In this document: positions 14,985-27,400 of the stretch, in pieces
Layout: each line of letters begins with the position of its first letter
Numbering within the stretch: the stretch's first letter is position 1
Assembly (NCBI GenBank): GCA_003117195.1
Contig: BDSI01000035.1
Span: 308,001-372,000, forward strand
Direction of reading: 5' to 3'
Length of the DNA stretch: 64,000 nucleotides
DNA from: Eudorina sp. 2006-703-Eu-15
Taxonomy: Eukaryota; Chlorophyta; Chlorophyceae; Chlamydomonadales; Volvocaceae
Notes under the pieces: generated by a model
Databases searched by the model: none
What the model was told of the DNA's origin: nothing
The model's input: the letters and a program-made list of their open reading frames with translations, nothing else
Program-made: the position numbers and the translations under genes

Positions 14985-17900
14985 ATGGCATTACCGGCTC
15001 CACACTACTTAGGGCTGCATGAGGACGTCGGCGAGGAAGGGGCTTCGCCAAATGGCAGCGATGTCTCTGATATGATACCACGGCGGCTTCGCTACTCCGA
15101 GGAGCTCATACCTCTGCACTATTATGATGAAGCGGACACCAACGCGTCCGCGGCGTCTTCTGTCACGGCGAGAGACCGGCCGTTGAAGGCAAGGCCAACC
15201 TGGGTTGGCCCCAGCGCCCCCTCCACCACACTCGACAGTTACTGCCCTTGCCCCTGCATGCTCTGTGAAGGTCTACACCCGCATCAGGCCTGCTTCCGTC
15301 ATCACCAATGCGGCTTGCGGCCGGCAACCGACAGTCCCGGGGCCTGGCCCCGGCGCGGCGTCCAACGGTAGCGGCAGCAGCTCCATCGTGCAGGTTGCCG
15401 GCAGCGATGTGCTGCTACGAATGCGCGACGGCGGAATGACCACATTCTCCTTCGACCAGGTCTTCGAGGGCTCCGAGCAGCAGCCCTTCTTTGACGCAGC
15501 CATCAAGCCGCTGGTGAGAACCGTGCCCTCTTCACTCCCCTGGGCCCCTTTGTCCGGCGTTTGATTTTTTCCATTCTTCCCCCCTGGCGCCGCCTCTTTG
15601 ACGTCGCAATCCCGGAAACGGAAACCCCGGTCTCCCCCAGGTGGATGACGTGGTGGGCCTGCGCACGGGCAGCAGCGTCTTCATGGCTTACGGCGCCAGC
15701 GGCACCGGCAAGAGCTACACCATGACAGGCACACCCACGCAGCCCGGCATGATCCCCCTGACGCTGGCGCAGCTGTTTCGGGTGGGTGCATCCCGCGGGG
15801 CTGAGCAGGGGCTGGGCGTCGCGGTCCTTCCTGAACGCAGACGGAAGCGGAGCGACGGAGGGGCCGATACTGGGGACGCCCCGCGGGAGCGCGGACGGAC
15901 GTTGCGGGATGGGGTGAACAGCACCATGAGGACACCCTGTGTCGCCGCCGCCAGGGGCGTCTGCCCGCTTGTTGGACCCCTGTGGGGCTGTGCAGCTCGG
16001 CCGATTTGGGGTACACTGGCAGCAGCTTGCACTCCTGTTTGCAGTGGTTGAGAAGGCTGGTTCCGGTTGGTTGCGCAAGCCGCTCCAACGCAGCGGCTCC
16101 GTCCGCGTAGGGGTCGCGCACATTTAAGCAATGGATCCGCGCTTATAAGCCCCTGAACCCGTGACACCGCCACATAAACCCTTCTTACCCACCGGACGGC
16201 CCCCGCCCTCCGCGTTTCTCTTCTCTTTTCAATTGAACCCCCGCCCTCCGGGTCCCACTGCCCTCCGGGTCCCACCGCCCTCCGGGTCCCACCGCCCTCC
16301 GGGTCCCACCGCCCCGTGCCCCGCAGGTGCTGGCCGACCAGATGCTGGAGCACCAGGTGCACGTGTCGTACTACGAGGTACGGCGGGTGGCAGCGGCGCG
16401 GGCGGCCGGGGGCGTGTGTAAAGGAGGACTGACATACCGCGTGCGCGCGTGTGTGTGTTTGTGTGTTTGTATGCATGTTTGTTTGGACTGGCGGACCGCA
16501 TCCACACGTGCTGACACACGCAGTTTCGTTTCTGCAGTGTACGGTGAGGAAGCTTTGGCTGTCACCGATGACCCTGCTGCGGGGTCCACTGTAACATCCT
16601 TTATGATAACACGCAGCCACCTCTGCTCCTTGGTCATAGGTGTACGGCAACAAAGTGACAGACCTGCTCCGCCCTCTGGAAAAGAGCGCCGCGGGTGGCG
16701 CTGGCGCCGCAGGCGGAGGGGCCCCCCGCGCCGGTGGGAGGCCGCACCCGCACCACGGTCAGCAGCAGCAGCAGCAGCCGACGCTGCCCATCGTGAAGAT
16801 GGGCTCCAGCTTCTGTCTGCCCGGGCTCTTGCGGGTGAGCAGCTGGGAAGGCCCGCAGGGGGGGGCCCAGGTCCGAATGGTACCGTTTCGGCCGCATGGA
16901 GGAGCCATCTGGGGCCCGAAGCAGCAAAAATTCCCGGAGAAATCATAACCCGCAACGAGCCCGGCCGACAACTAACCTTTGACCACGGAACCCCAATGAT
17001 GCCGACGAGTATGTCCGGGGTACTCATGACCTCGGCGTGTCATACGCGAATCCCATGGGTATCGCGATTCAAAACCCAGACACACCCAGCCCGGGCGACA
17101 AATACCCAACCAACTATCAACACCTGTGCAGGAGTACGGCGTCTCGGGTGGGTGAAACCACCAAGCGGCGGGCGAGGTGCATAGAACTGGGGCCGCGCAG
17201 GCACGCAGCTCCGCGTCCAGCGTCCGCCCGCGGCAGGTCGGCAGCGCGGCCGCCCTCACCCGCCGCAGCCACCACCACCACCCGGCCGCCTGCCCCCACC
17301 TGCCTACGTTACCCGTCCCCGCAATCGCTCCCCGGCCCCCGCCCTCGCTGGGGCTGTTTTTCCCCCGCAGTGCCACATCCGCGGCGCCGAGGAGGGACTG
17401 AAGCTCTACACCGCCGCCGCCAAGCTGCGCAAGAAGGAGGCCACTCGGGTCAACACCGAGTCCAGCCGCTCACACGCGGTGTTCACGGTGCGGTCGGGGG
17501 GCCTGTCGTAGCTCACCGGGTGGCGTGGCGGCGCGGGTGGGACGGGTCGCGATGCGGCGGAGACCGCACCCACCGTGGCTGCGTGGGCAGGCGGAATGGG
17601 GCAGGCGGAATGGGGCAGGCGGAATGGGTCATGCCGCCATGACGGACAGGAAGTCCGGGTTGCGCCACGCGAAGGAGTCGAACTGCCGGCAAATCTCGTT
17701 GTACGTCACAGCAAGGGTGAGGCGGCACTTCTTTGGGCGCGTGCGGTCGGTGTGGCCTCGGCACAGTCGCGCAAGTGCCAAGGACGTCTCGCTCCACCCC
17801 GCCCTAGCCCGCCTGTCCACTGAGGGCGCGGTCTCCATCGCACCGCGCGGCCGCACCGACGATTTGGATCTATTGCGAATGGGGACGGAAACGGTGCTTG

Positions 17901-20900
17901 GGACTTCGGAGGCCCGGGCCGCGCCCTCTGCAATTCTTATCGTTACCCCGCCGAGACGGCCTCGCTCGCCCTCGTCGAAGTGCACAGTAAAATATATTTC
18001 AGAGTTCAGCTGCGGTCCTCCGGTCGATTGTTAGACGCCGCTGCCCCTGCCCGGCGCCTGTGCTGCGCTGCAGGTGCAAGTGGTGGAGGTGGAGGGCGGC
18101 CTCGCCCGGGTAGGTGGGGGCGGGGCGCCGGCAAGGAGGGTCCTGGTCACTGCTTGCCTGACAGACAGCGGCAATCCGAGGACATTGCCTCATGCCACAC
18201 GGCGCAGTCCTGATTAGGCACCGGGCAGTTGGGAACCTGACTGCTGTCAGACACCAGGAGCCTAATGGGATTCTGGATAGGGCTGTGCCGTTCCGCAGCG
18301 CCTCCCACTCCCAACCACCCAATGCCTTCACCTGCCACCCAAACCACACCGCCCTGTCCGACCCACATCCTCCCCCAGTCCTAGCAATGCCATCCGAACA
18401 TCTGCGCCGCATCCAATCCGCATGATCCCGCCCAGGGCCGCAGCGCCACCCTGTCGCTGGTGGACCTGGCCGGAGCTGAGCGGGCCACACACACGCAGCA
18501 CGTGGGCACCAAGCTGCGGTGAGTGGGGTGGCCACGTGGCCTGCACTGCCGGGGGGCGTGGGTGGGGTCTCGGCCGCCGACCAGGGCAAACATGATGTGG
18601 ACCGAATGAGGACGCGCCGGGACCCCTGCCCGGACGGTTTTGTTGCCTCGTCCAGCCCCCATTTGTTTTGCCGTCCGTCATAGCCGAGTCGCCGGTTGCT
18701 TTTGTTGATTTGTATGCGGCGTCCCTCGCCTTTCGTCGTACCTTTCGCCTTGCCCGTATTCAGCTCTCAACAATGCCGTGTCCACACCGTCTTTCGATTC
18801 GTCTTCCGATCCGTCTTCCGACAGGGAGAGCGCCGGCATCAACTCCTCCCTGTCGGTGCTGCGCCGCTGCCTGGAAGCCCTCCGGCACAACCAGGCCCTC
18901 GCGCAGCGCGCCGCCGCCGCCGGCGGGCCCGGGCCCGGCGCCGCCGCGGCGGCGGCGGCGGCGGCGGCGGCGGGGCAGCGCATGCTTCCGCCGGTGCGCG
19001 AGTCCGGGCTGACCACCCTCTTCAGCGGGGTACTCAGCGGCCAGGGCAACCTGGCCCTGTCGGTGCACCTCAGTACCGCTTCCGATGACTACGCCCTGAC
19101 GCTGGAGACCCTCAAGTTCAGTGCGCTGGCCGCCAAGCTGACCGTGAACGCCGCAGCGCCGGAGGCGTCAGCGGCGGCGGCGGCGGCACCGCCGCCGCCT
19201 CAGCCGTCGGCTGGAGGCGGGGCCCCGGGCGCAGCAGCGGCGGCAGGTACATGTCGTACCGTGAGGTACGTGCGCGGCGCGATTCTCTTCTATTGCCGGC
19301 TTCGCCCAAAGTAGCTGGCAACCCATGTACAGCTCCAACACCAGTTACAGCCACAGGGCAGGGCAGGGCAGGGCGGGTTTGTAGGTGGCGCTGTGCGGGT
19401 GCCATACTGTATGTGTATGAACCGCCTGAAGTCACAGCCAGTGCCCTGGCCGTCGGGGAACCGTCATGCTCGACCCGCAGGCGGAGAGCAACCGTCCAGC
19501 CGATCCCCGAGGGCATCGCTGAGGGGCAGCAGCAGGAGGAGGAGGGGTGTGGCGAGCAGGAGGAGGAGAGGGAGGGTGTGGAGATGGAGGAGGAGCCGCA
19601 GGTAGGTGCCTCGGACGAGGTGGACAAAGACACGGAGCAGACCGCCGGAGCTGCAGCTCCAGCAGCCGCAGCGGCGGCAGCGGGACCGGAGACGACAGAG
19701 CGCAGTGCTGTGGAGGCGACAGAAGCAGCAGCAGGCGCCGGAGCTGCAGAAGCGGCACTAGCAGCAGCAGCAGCAGCATGCGTGGAGGCGCCGCCCGGGT
19801 GTGGGTGGAGGCGGCAGGAGGTGGCGGCCGCTTTGCGACCAGACATTGGGGCAGCACGTTGTGTCAGTGGGTCCAAGCGACCCGCCGTGGAGATGGAAAC
19901 GCGGGGGCGGCGGCCGGAGGCGGACGCGGCCGCGCAGGCGGACGCGGAAGCACGCGGCGACCCGGCGGCAGCAGGCGGATGTGGAGGAGGCGAGGCCGCA
20001 GGCGGGCAAGAGGCGCGGAGTGAGCTCGATCCCCAGTTCGACACAGGGGAGCTGGAGGGACTACGTCAGGAGCTGCGGGTGCTGCGCGAAGTGGTGGGTG
20101 TATGAACCAGGGAACAGGGAGGTGATGCCGTTCATTCGTTACATGTCCGCGAACCCAGTGAGTGGTTCTCTCAAAGCACGCGTCGGGCTGGGCGGGTTTC
20201 TGTGTAACCAAGAGGGCTTGACCACCAGACAGCCCCGTTGGGGTTTATATCAGTCTAGGGAGGCAAGGTGAGGGCGGGAGGGGCGGGGAGCTAGGGGCTC
20301 TGATGAGTCGCGGTCACCGTGCATGGAGAGCCTCCCAGCGGCGGCGCGTCTGTTCGCTTCTTGTTGATCGGGCACATCCAGACGGTGCATGGAGGTGCCT
20401 CTCTGCGGCATCCGCCTCGGCACAACCGCCGGCGATCCCATGGGCTACGTCCCTACGTCCCTACGTCCCTACGCTACATCCATGAAACTGTTGAAGGGCG
20501 CAGCCCATTCTTGGGCTCTAGGTGTCTCTAGGGCTCTCCTTTGCTGGCTCAGGCTCTCGATAGTGTGTCGCACCCCACCACAGTTGCGGGCCGTCTCCCG
20601 GGAAGCCACTGCCGCCGAGACGGGCGGGTGCGCCCCCAGCCCCAGTCCCCGCATTCTCGACGAGGCGCACGGCGCCCTGCTGCGCGCGGAGGAGCGGGTG
20701 CGGCGGCTGGGGCAGCAGCTGGAGGCGAGCAGGCGGCAGGTGGCGGAGGAGCGGGCCGCCAGGCAGGTGCGCGGCGGGTGGGGCGGTGGTGTCAGGGGAT
20801 GTACGGAACAGTACGGCACATGGGGGAGCCATGCCAAAGAAAAAGCCTCCAAGAACCACCAGCACCCAGCCATCACAGTAGGCAAAGGACGTGCCCCGGC

Positions 20901-22512
20901 CGCGCATGAATGCTAACTCCCCCATACCGGGGCCGCCAACCGCCTCCTACCCGTATCATCCTCATCCGGGTGTGCCACGGAAGAGCTGCGTGGCCGCGTG
21001 TACACAACCCCCGTACACAGATGAAATTCTTTCATGCACGATCAACAAACGGGACGCTGGTGCTGTTTGTGCCAGGTGCTGGAGCAGCACTTGCGGGCGG
21101 CACAGGCAGCTTCGTGGGATGCAGCGCACCGGTCGCAGCAGGCCCAGCAGCGGGCGGTGGGGATGCCGGTGCGGGTGCGGGACGGGGCATCGGTGGAAGA
21201 GGAGCGGCAGGGATTGACAGGGCTCGCCGGCGGCGGCGGCGTGCGCGAAGTGGCCACGTGCGGTGCCGCCGCTGCCGCCGCGGCATGCGTCGCCGCCGCA
21301 GGCAGACCAGTGGGGATGGTGCGCGACGCGGATGGTGCCACCAAGGGCGCTGCCAGTACGGCCCCTGCGGATGTGCCGCCCCGGATCTGCCACGTTGGTG
21401 AGCCTGCGGGCGGTGCCCAGAACGCCGAGGGCAGCTGCGGGGAAGCTGGCCTGACGGCGGCCATGCAGGCCAAGCGCGCCCAGCATGGGCGGGAACCAGC
21501 AGCCGCAGTAGATGCAGATCATCAGGCGGCTGCAGCACACTCCGTACCAGACCGGCCGGGTGTTGCTGCCGGGGACAGTGACCCATGGGTCACTCAGCGT
21601 GGCGGCGGTGGCGGCGCCGCCGCCGCTCCGAGGAGCGGTCACGCGGGCGGAATCAGGGAGGGCCGGTGCCGCGGAGGTGCCGCTGGGGCACCGCCGGGGC
21701 GCCATCCCGCCCGGACGGGGGAGGAGCAGCCGCCGGAGACGGGGCGGCCACGAGAACCACACCCGTTGCGTCAGCAGGGAGCAGAGAGGGGGCGGTCAGG
21801 GGAACCACAGCAGGTGGATCAGCAGGGAGCAGAGAGGGGGCAGTCAGGGGAACCACAGCAGGTGGATCAGCAGGGAGCAGAGAGGGGAACGTCGCCGGAC
21901 CAACCGGTGCAGCAAGGCGGCGGCACTGCGGGCGGCGCAGCTGGGAGTGCGCGCCAGGTAGGTACAGTGTCCAAGGAAGGGGAAAAAGGGGGGAACGGGC
22001 GACTCTGGCGCTGCGCCGCGCTGCGCCGGCACGGGGCTGTCAAGTCACGCACGTCTAGCCGTGGCGAGCGGAGGACTCGAGGGCCTTGTGTTGTGGACCT
22101 GGTGCCGTTCCCACTGCCCGGCGAGGTGATCAAGGGCCGGCGGTGAGGTGGCGGCGATTCCTGTACTTGGTTCCGCTGCTTCGCAAGGATGGAGAATGTC
22201 TGAGGGCATATACGATATACCCTTCCGCCAATCCATTGTCCCTGCCGCCCGCAGGCAGGGCGACAGCGTACGGCCGGCAGCCGCTCCAACAAGCGGCGGC
22301 GACGTGGGTGCGGCGGCGCCGGCAACGGTACCGGAGGCACCGTCAGCGACGGGGAGCGCGACGGGGAGGGCAGTGCGCATGAGCCTGCGGACCCTGGGAC
22401 AGGGAGGGGGGCGGAAGACGGCCGGGGCGAGGGCGGGGAGCGAGGGGACCGGAAGGCGCCATCCCCGGTGGCGGGCCGGACACGACGGAAGCGGCAGGCC
22501 GGGACGCACTAG
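14985..22512 (+). CDS. Kinesin motor protein with long C-terminal tail, 1148 aa (kinesin-6-like?)
   Basis: Microtubule motor ATPase. Thirteen exons: 14985-15188, 15271-15513, 15641-15781, 16327-16377, 16640-16834, 17371-17487, 18074-18109, 18436-18518, 18825-19265, 19481-20093, 20584-20766, 21076-21957 and 22255-22512. The motor starts LKVYTRIRP (about residue 67). P-loop GASGTGKS is near 167-174, switch I NTESSRSH near 306-313, and switch II DLAGAE near 339-344, with Ala for the usual Ser. SLSVLRRCLEAL and ESGLTTLFSGVL follow. A Gln/Ala/Gly insertion interrupts the motor at 16700-16780. The KLRKKEATRVNTESSRSH block resembles the KIF20/KIF23 group, hence the tentative class. The tail has an acidic Glu-rich stretch, a coiled coil (LLRAEERVRRLGQQLEASRR), 39-base repeats (21769-21890) and a basic SNKRRRR...RTRRKRQ C-terminus. 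Intron 1 appears to be GC-AG. Confidence 0.85.
16232..16312. repeat. Minisatellite, 19-base unit, kinesin intron 3
   Basis: About four head-to-tail copies of CCCTCCGGGTCCCACCG with a two-base spacer, ending just before the acceptor of kinesin exon 4 at 16327. Confidence 0.85.
16557..16599 (+). repeat. Dispersed ~40-base element, copy 2
   Basis: Begins GGCTGTCACCGATGACCC and ends GGGGTCCACTGTAACATCC, in kinesin intron 4. Copies 1 and 3 lie at 2138-2176 (plus) and 39662-39699 (minus). Confidence 0.8.
20073..20117 (+). repeat. 45-base exact repeat across the kinesin exon 10 donor site
   Basis: Identical to 13880-13924. The first 21 bases are the end of coding exon 10 (LRVLREV), followed by the GTGGGT donor and 24 more bases. 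Confidence 0.92.
21577..21594. repeat. 18-base perfect palindrome with GACCCATGGGTC core,  kinesin exon 12
   Basis: AGTGACCCATGGGTCACT equals its own reverse complement and is translated as SDPWVT. It is one of ten exact GACCCRYGGGTC sites. The others are at 30396, 34342, 41793, 49273, 52234, 54624, 55352, 58001 and 58275 (12 bases each). Confidence 0.95.
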
Positions 22513-22638
22513 GACAGCAGGCGAGTCAGGAAAACCCGCTTGTCCAGTTGTGGGCACAGCGCACAGGTGCGGTGGCAGTGACTTTCATTTGGAACAGGCA
22601 TGTGGCGGGAGGGGGTCGCTGAACGGTTGCCGCAGAGC

Positions 22639-22856
22639 ACGTGCATGAAGAGACGAGGAGGACGTCAGTGTGTGTCTGTGTGTCGGACGTCAGTGTCTGT
22701 GTGTCGGACGTCAGTGTGTCCCTCCAAGGAGGGGAGAGGCGGTCGGTATTCGTCTTGACGTCAGTGTGTCCCTCCAAGGAGGGGAGAGGCGGTCGGTATT
22801 CGTCTTGACGTCAGTGTGTCCCTCCAAGGAGGGGAGAGGCGGTCGGTATTCGTCTT
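22639..22856. repeat. Tandem repeat, 50-base unit with TGACGTCA palindromes
   Basis: Three copies with period 50 start at 22707, 22757 and 22807, each beginning GACGTCAGTGTGTCCCTCC. A degenerate lead-in at 22639-22706 repeats GACGTCAGTGTCTGTGTGTC. The joins create TGACGTCA, the CRE/bZIP half-site palindrome. Confidence 0.9.
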
Positions 22857-23279
22857 GACGCCATGTTGCCGTCCGGTGGTTGTTGCTCTTGCGTCGGCGA
22901 GGGTCTTTCCCAGCAGGAGCGCCTTTTCTGACCGGTCCCCCGCCGCGGACGCCAGTTGTTACCATGTAGCTTTCTGGCGGGCGCTGGAAAGAGGAAGCCC
23001 GGTCCTCTAGGGGCTGCGCAATTCCCTCCGTTCCTTCTCGAAGCTGCCACTTCGCATATTGCACACAGGAGTGGAGTGAAAAGTTGTGCAAATCTGTACC
23101 ACCTATGACGTGTTCGGGACTAAGGGTCCACTTTGAAACGGTTGCAGTCTACATATTTAGGGCTGCGGTGCTTGATGCTAATTTGACGTAGCGAATGAAT
23201 GTTACAGCGGACCCCTCGAAGAGAACATCGGGTTGCCCACAGGAGAGAGAAACCTGGCGGACGCCCAGCCGACACAGCA

Positions 23280-23463
23280 GCGAAGCACCCCCGGAAGCAC
23301 CCCCGGAAGCACCTCCGGAAGCACCCCCGGAAGCACCTCCGGAAGCACCCCCGGAAGCACCTCCGGAAGCACCCCCGGAAGCACCCCCGGAAGCACCCCC
23401 GGAAGCACCCCAGGAAGCACCCCAGGAAGCACCTCCGGAAGCACCCCCGGAAGCACCCCCGGA
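23280..23463. repeat. Minisatellite, 12-base unit GGAAGCACCCCC
   Basis: About 15 copies, with C/T or C/A variants at two positions. The period is a multiple of three, so all six frames stay open through it, which explains the Glu-Ala-Pro-Pro and Gly-Ala-Ser peptides that seem to be encoded. Confidence 0.95.
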
Positions 23464-24435
23464 ATGGTCGTCACGTGCACCCGCAACCGTGCAACATTGG
23501 CTGTCCATGTGGGCGTCCATGCCGTCGCACATGGCCCTTCTTACGATGGTGGCCTGCTGCACCCTAGGTCCCGATCCAGTCTCGCCGCAAGTGCGCACAA
23601 ATGAGAAATGACAGCTATCAGCAACGGAGCAACACCCAGACGCCGCACCACGGCCGCCCTGCAGGTCACGACCGACTTGGTTGCTCGCAGCGTGCCGATT
23701 TGCGCGTGCAGCTCTGCGTAAACTACAACCACAACCACAGAGGCCACAAGCGCTTGACACTGTCTATGCATGAAGGGGCGTGGTGGTCCGCCATCGCTCG
23801 TAAAATAAACAACAACAGTCGAAAGGGTGCGGGCCGCATGGCGGTTCGGGAACCCGTCCTATTGGCCGAGCTCGTAACCCGTTTGGTCCATATATCATAC
23901 TGCTGGCGAGCATCAGTTCATCAGGTGGCTCGAGCGCGGGCGGGTTCTCTGCACGTATGCTCCTCGCGCACTCCCGGCACTGCGGTGTGCATGTGCCACC
24001 GCAATGCCGCAGTGCGGCGCAACGAGAGAACAAATTCCCCTGCGCAACCTGCACGACAAGGCGCTGCATGGCGCCGCTGACAAGTCCTGCCATCATGATT
24101 CTCCGACGGACGCGACGAGGGCCCGAAAGGACCCGGTCCAGCCTTTGTTACTGTGCCTGAAAGTGGCCCGGCGCCTGCGCCACTACTACCTCCGATCTTT
24201 TGCCGCCGGGTCTGTACCCCTCGGGAGCTGGAGCCCCCTAGAAACCCAAGAGTTAATAATAACACATTACCAACAATATCAGCAAGGCGGCGGAAAGGTA
24301 GCAGAGGTAAAACGACATCTCCGTCAATCTTGTCCATGCGTGTTGAGGTTTGGACGCTGGGGTGGCAGGCGTCGCTAGCCCACTACAGCCGACGTGCTGC
24401 GCCGCTGGCGGACGCCCCCGTTTGTGTGTCTAGCC

Positions 24436-27400
24436 CTATGGATCCACTCGCGTGGACGGGGCAGTGCGAGTGGCACTGGCACCAGACGCCGCCGAAGAGG
24501 TCGGCGGCGCCGCGGGGTAGCTCGGCAGCGGCGACGGGGGCACTGCCGAGACGACCTGGCGCCGGGACGACACCGCACGTGTGGCGGGTGTTGCGCGGGT
24601 TCCCGAGGCCACTGGCGCCTGCGGCACGCCGAACGCGTCGAGCTCCCTGCCGCTGCTGCTGGTGCTGTTTGTGCCGATAGACGGGATAGGGATGAAGACC
24701 GGCTGGGACGCGACCGCTGTGGACGGGGAGGAGAGGACGCTCACTGCGGCGCTGGAAGGAGAGGCTGGAGGCCGCGCCAATATGGGTGCGGCAGCGACTG
24801 ACCCTAGTACCGGCTGTGGGCAAGTCGCGGCTGACCTGCTGGGCGTGACCGGGGCAGGCACCGGCACCTGGCCTCCGGTGGAGGTGCCCGCTGCCGCCGC
24901 AGATGGGGCCCTGGGCGGCGAGCGCGAAGCCAGCTCCGTGGCCCGCGCCACGGCGGCCGCCGTCGACTCCAGCTCCGCTATACGGGCGAGAGCTGCGTCC
25001 CGTTGCATCTCGGCCTGAACGACTTGGGCGGCCAGCTGCGCAAGTTCGGCAGCGGCGCCGGGGTCTGACAGGGACGCCTCGTAAGGCGCGAGGGCGGCTG
25101 TAACCAGGCGCTCCAGGTTACGTCCCGCTGCGTCGTACTGCTCACAGAAGGTAAGATACCTGTTGAGGTGGGTACGGCGCGTGGGCCCATGGGGCATGCC
25201 GACTGTTCAATCCTCAAACCACGCAACCCCCAAACTACAACATAATAGTTATAGTTGCAGCACGTAGCGCCTGTGTACGAGTCGCAGGCGATGTCACGGA
25301 CGGCAGTGTTCTGGTGGGCAAACCACTGACATCATAACACACCATTCAGAACCAAGAAATTGGATCCGCTGTTGTATTGTTTTTGCAATATTATGATCAG
25401 TTGGTTTACCGTAGCGACGGCATAACAACCGAGTGGTCACAGGTACGCAGACTGTACCTACTAGACCTTCTTGACGTCGCACTCATACCTACTAATTTCT
25501 CTACATTTAGGTGTTCGCACTAGCACCTCCCTATATTTCATCCCTATGACAACTTTGACCCACTCCGACACATTTTACGCAAGCCTATCCTTGACATATT
25601 ACTCATACACGTCAGCACCGATTTACACTCGCATATATCGCTCCTTCCGTATCATCAATTGACAATCGTCCCGTATGGGATTCGAACCCATGATCCCCAG
25701 ATATCCAATTATGTAGAAGTCTGGTGCGTTATCCACTACGCCAACGGGACGGATGATCTTTTATGATGGAAAATGCAGCAAGGCGGAAGATCATGACACG
25801 GTGCACCCATGGCTTTCGACCGATGCCGGCACGCGCGCATCGCCGCCCGTTTACGGGCGCATATCACAGGGTATGGGCTTTACTTCGTATTGGGAATCAT
25901 AATAATTTTCATGGCCTTTTACCACTGATTGTGTGGCATGGGACGGCATTGAAGGCCAACAAAAAAACTCTTTCGCGACGTGGATGCCTAGCACAGGATT
26001 CTTTCTGCCTCTTGTCCACCGCACGGCCTCACCTGCGCATGGCCTCCTCCTGGACACTCCACAGGTCCTCGCTGAGGAGCCGCTGCAGCAGCACCGTGTC
26101 GCTGTGGTCGCGACACAGCGCGTTGGCCGAGCCCCACGAGTACCGCCGGACGGGCACCCGCGCAGCACCCGGGCCACTGCCGGCGCACCCGTCCGCTGAC
26201 CCCGCGGCCGACACAGCCACCGGCTCCCTGTACCGGCTGCAGATCACGGAAAGCACGTGCAGCTGCTGATCCTCCTCTTCCTCCGGTGCCGGCACCCGCA
26301 CCGGCACCGGCGTCGTGTGTTTGAGGACCCCCGCGGCAGAGGCGGCGGTCGCGGCGGCCTCCATATCATCAGCGACAGCTGTGATCGCTGTGCTGTCGCC
26401 ACCGCTGCTGTTGCTGCTGCCACTGCTGCTGCCGCTGCTGCTGCTGCTGCCGCTGCTGCTGCTCGCACGGGTCGCAGCGCTGGTGCAGCGCACCGGGCGG
26501 GGCATCAGCGCGTCCAGTGCGGCCCGAGAGAACCGGAAGACCTCCACGGGCTCCGCCTCACCTGGCAGCAGGCCGGGCACCGGGGGTGGCAAACCGCAGG
26601 ACAGACCAGCACATGAGCTGATTTAAGAACATTGCGGCACATGCATGTCTGGTCCAGGAGGTGGCGAGGGCGGGATCCACGGGTGAGCTATCTGGGCCCG
26701 ATGGACCTCCCGGGCCGGGGCCGGAGCAGGTCGCTAGGTCCAGGTCCATCACCTGCTACACAAACTACCTCCAAAGTCGGATCGTGTACGATGACTCTTT
26801 TTAACCGACTCGCAACTGACACGCGGCGTGGACTGCTGCATCTCCGAGACTACACCGCATGGTCTGGACAGCCGACGGAAGTCTGCCTTGGGGCACATGG
26901 GGACAGTGTACGGACGACTGTACGACACACCTGCCGGGTTCCTCCACGTGGCAAGTGCGCGTGCCGTACTCCTGCGGTACCCCCCGAGCTCCTCGGGGGT
27001 GTGGCAGTCGGCCTTGGCGATCAGGGGCACCACGGCCACTACCCGGCTGAGGGCGGCCAGGTAGGCCAGGTCGGTGGCGGGCAGCCTGGGCCGGGGATGG
27101 GTCCAGGAGGGGCAGCGGGAAGGGGCAGGGACCAGGCATTCAGGGCAAGCAAGGGCGGGGTCCGGCTGGCGCGAGCCCCGCGGTCGAGCATTGGAATACC
27201 GGACATTCGCGTGCAATCAGGATCAAGTGGAAGAACGCCACAGCTTGCGTCATTTCCACGTGTTGCGACGCGTAACTGCGTTCGGTTCCTTACAAGCGCG
27301 TCTCATGCCCATGGGTCGTGTCCGTCCTGCAAATCCGCTGTATCCACACCCCACTCACTAGCCCTTGCCCTATCCAGCCTGTACTAGGGTTTTGGGTTTT

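Larger units (their letters stand above)
22513..24435. other. Convergent spacer with two minisatellites
   Basis: Lies between the kinesin stop (22512) and the septin stop (24436). It holds the 50-base and 12-base tandem repeats described separately, and relatives of the dispersed element at 23121-23147 and 23192-23215. I found no TGTAA close to either stop codon. No gene is called. Confidence 0.5.

Noticed and set aside
14741..14986. Minus-strand frame starting MGNAGS, a possible myristoylated N-terminus
   Set aside because: It lies in the divergent promoter. The EF-hand-like gene has a better start at 14685 directly after an in-frame stop, and no splice site joins the two in phase.
22639..23463. 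Possible CRISPR array
   Set aside because: The two arrays are head-to-tail tandem repeats without unique spacers, in a eukaryotic nuclear context.
23195..23611. Open frames in all phases encoding Glu-Ala-Pro-Pro or Gly-Ala-Ser repeats
   Set aside because: They are produced by the 12-base minisatellite, whose period is a multiple of three and has no stop in any frame.
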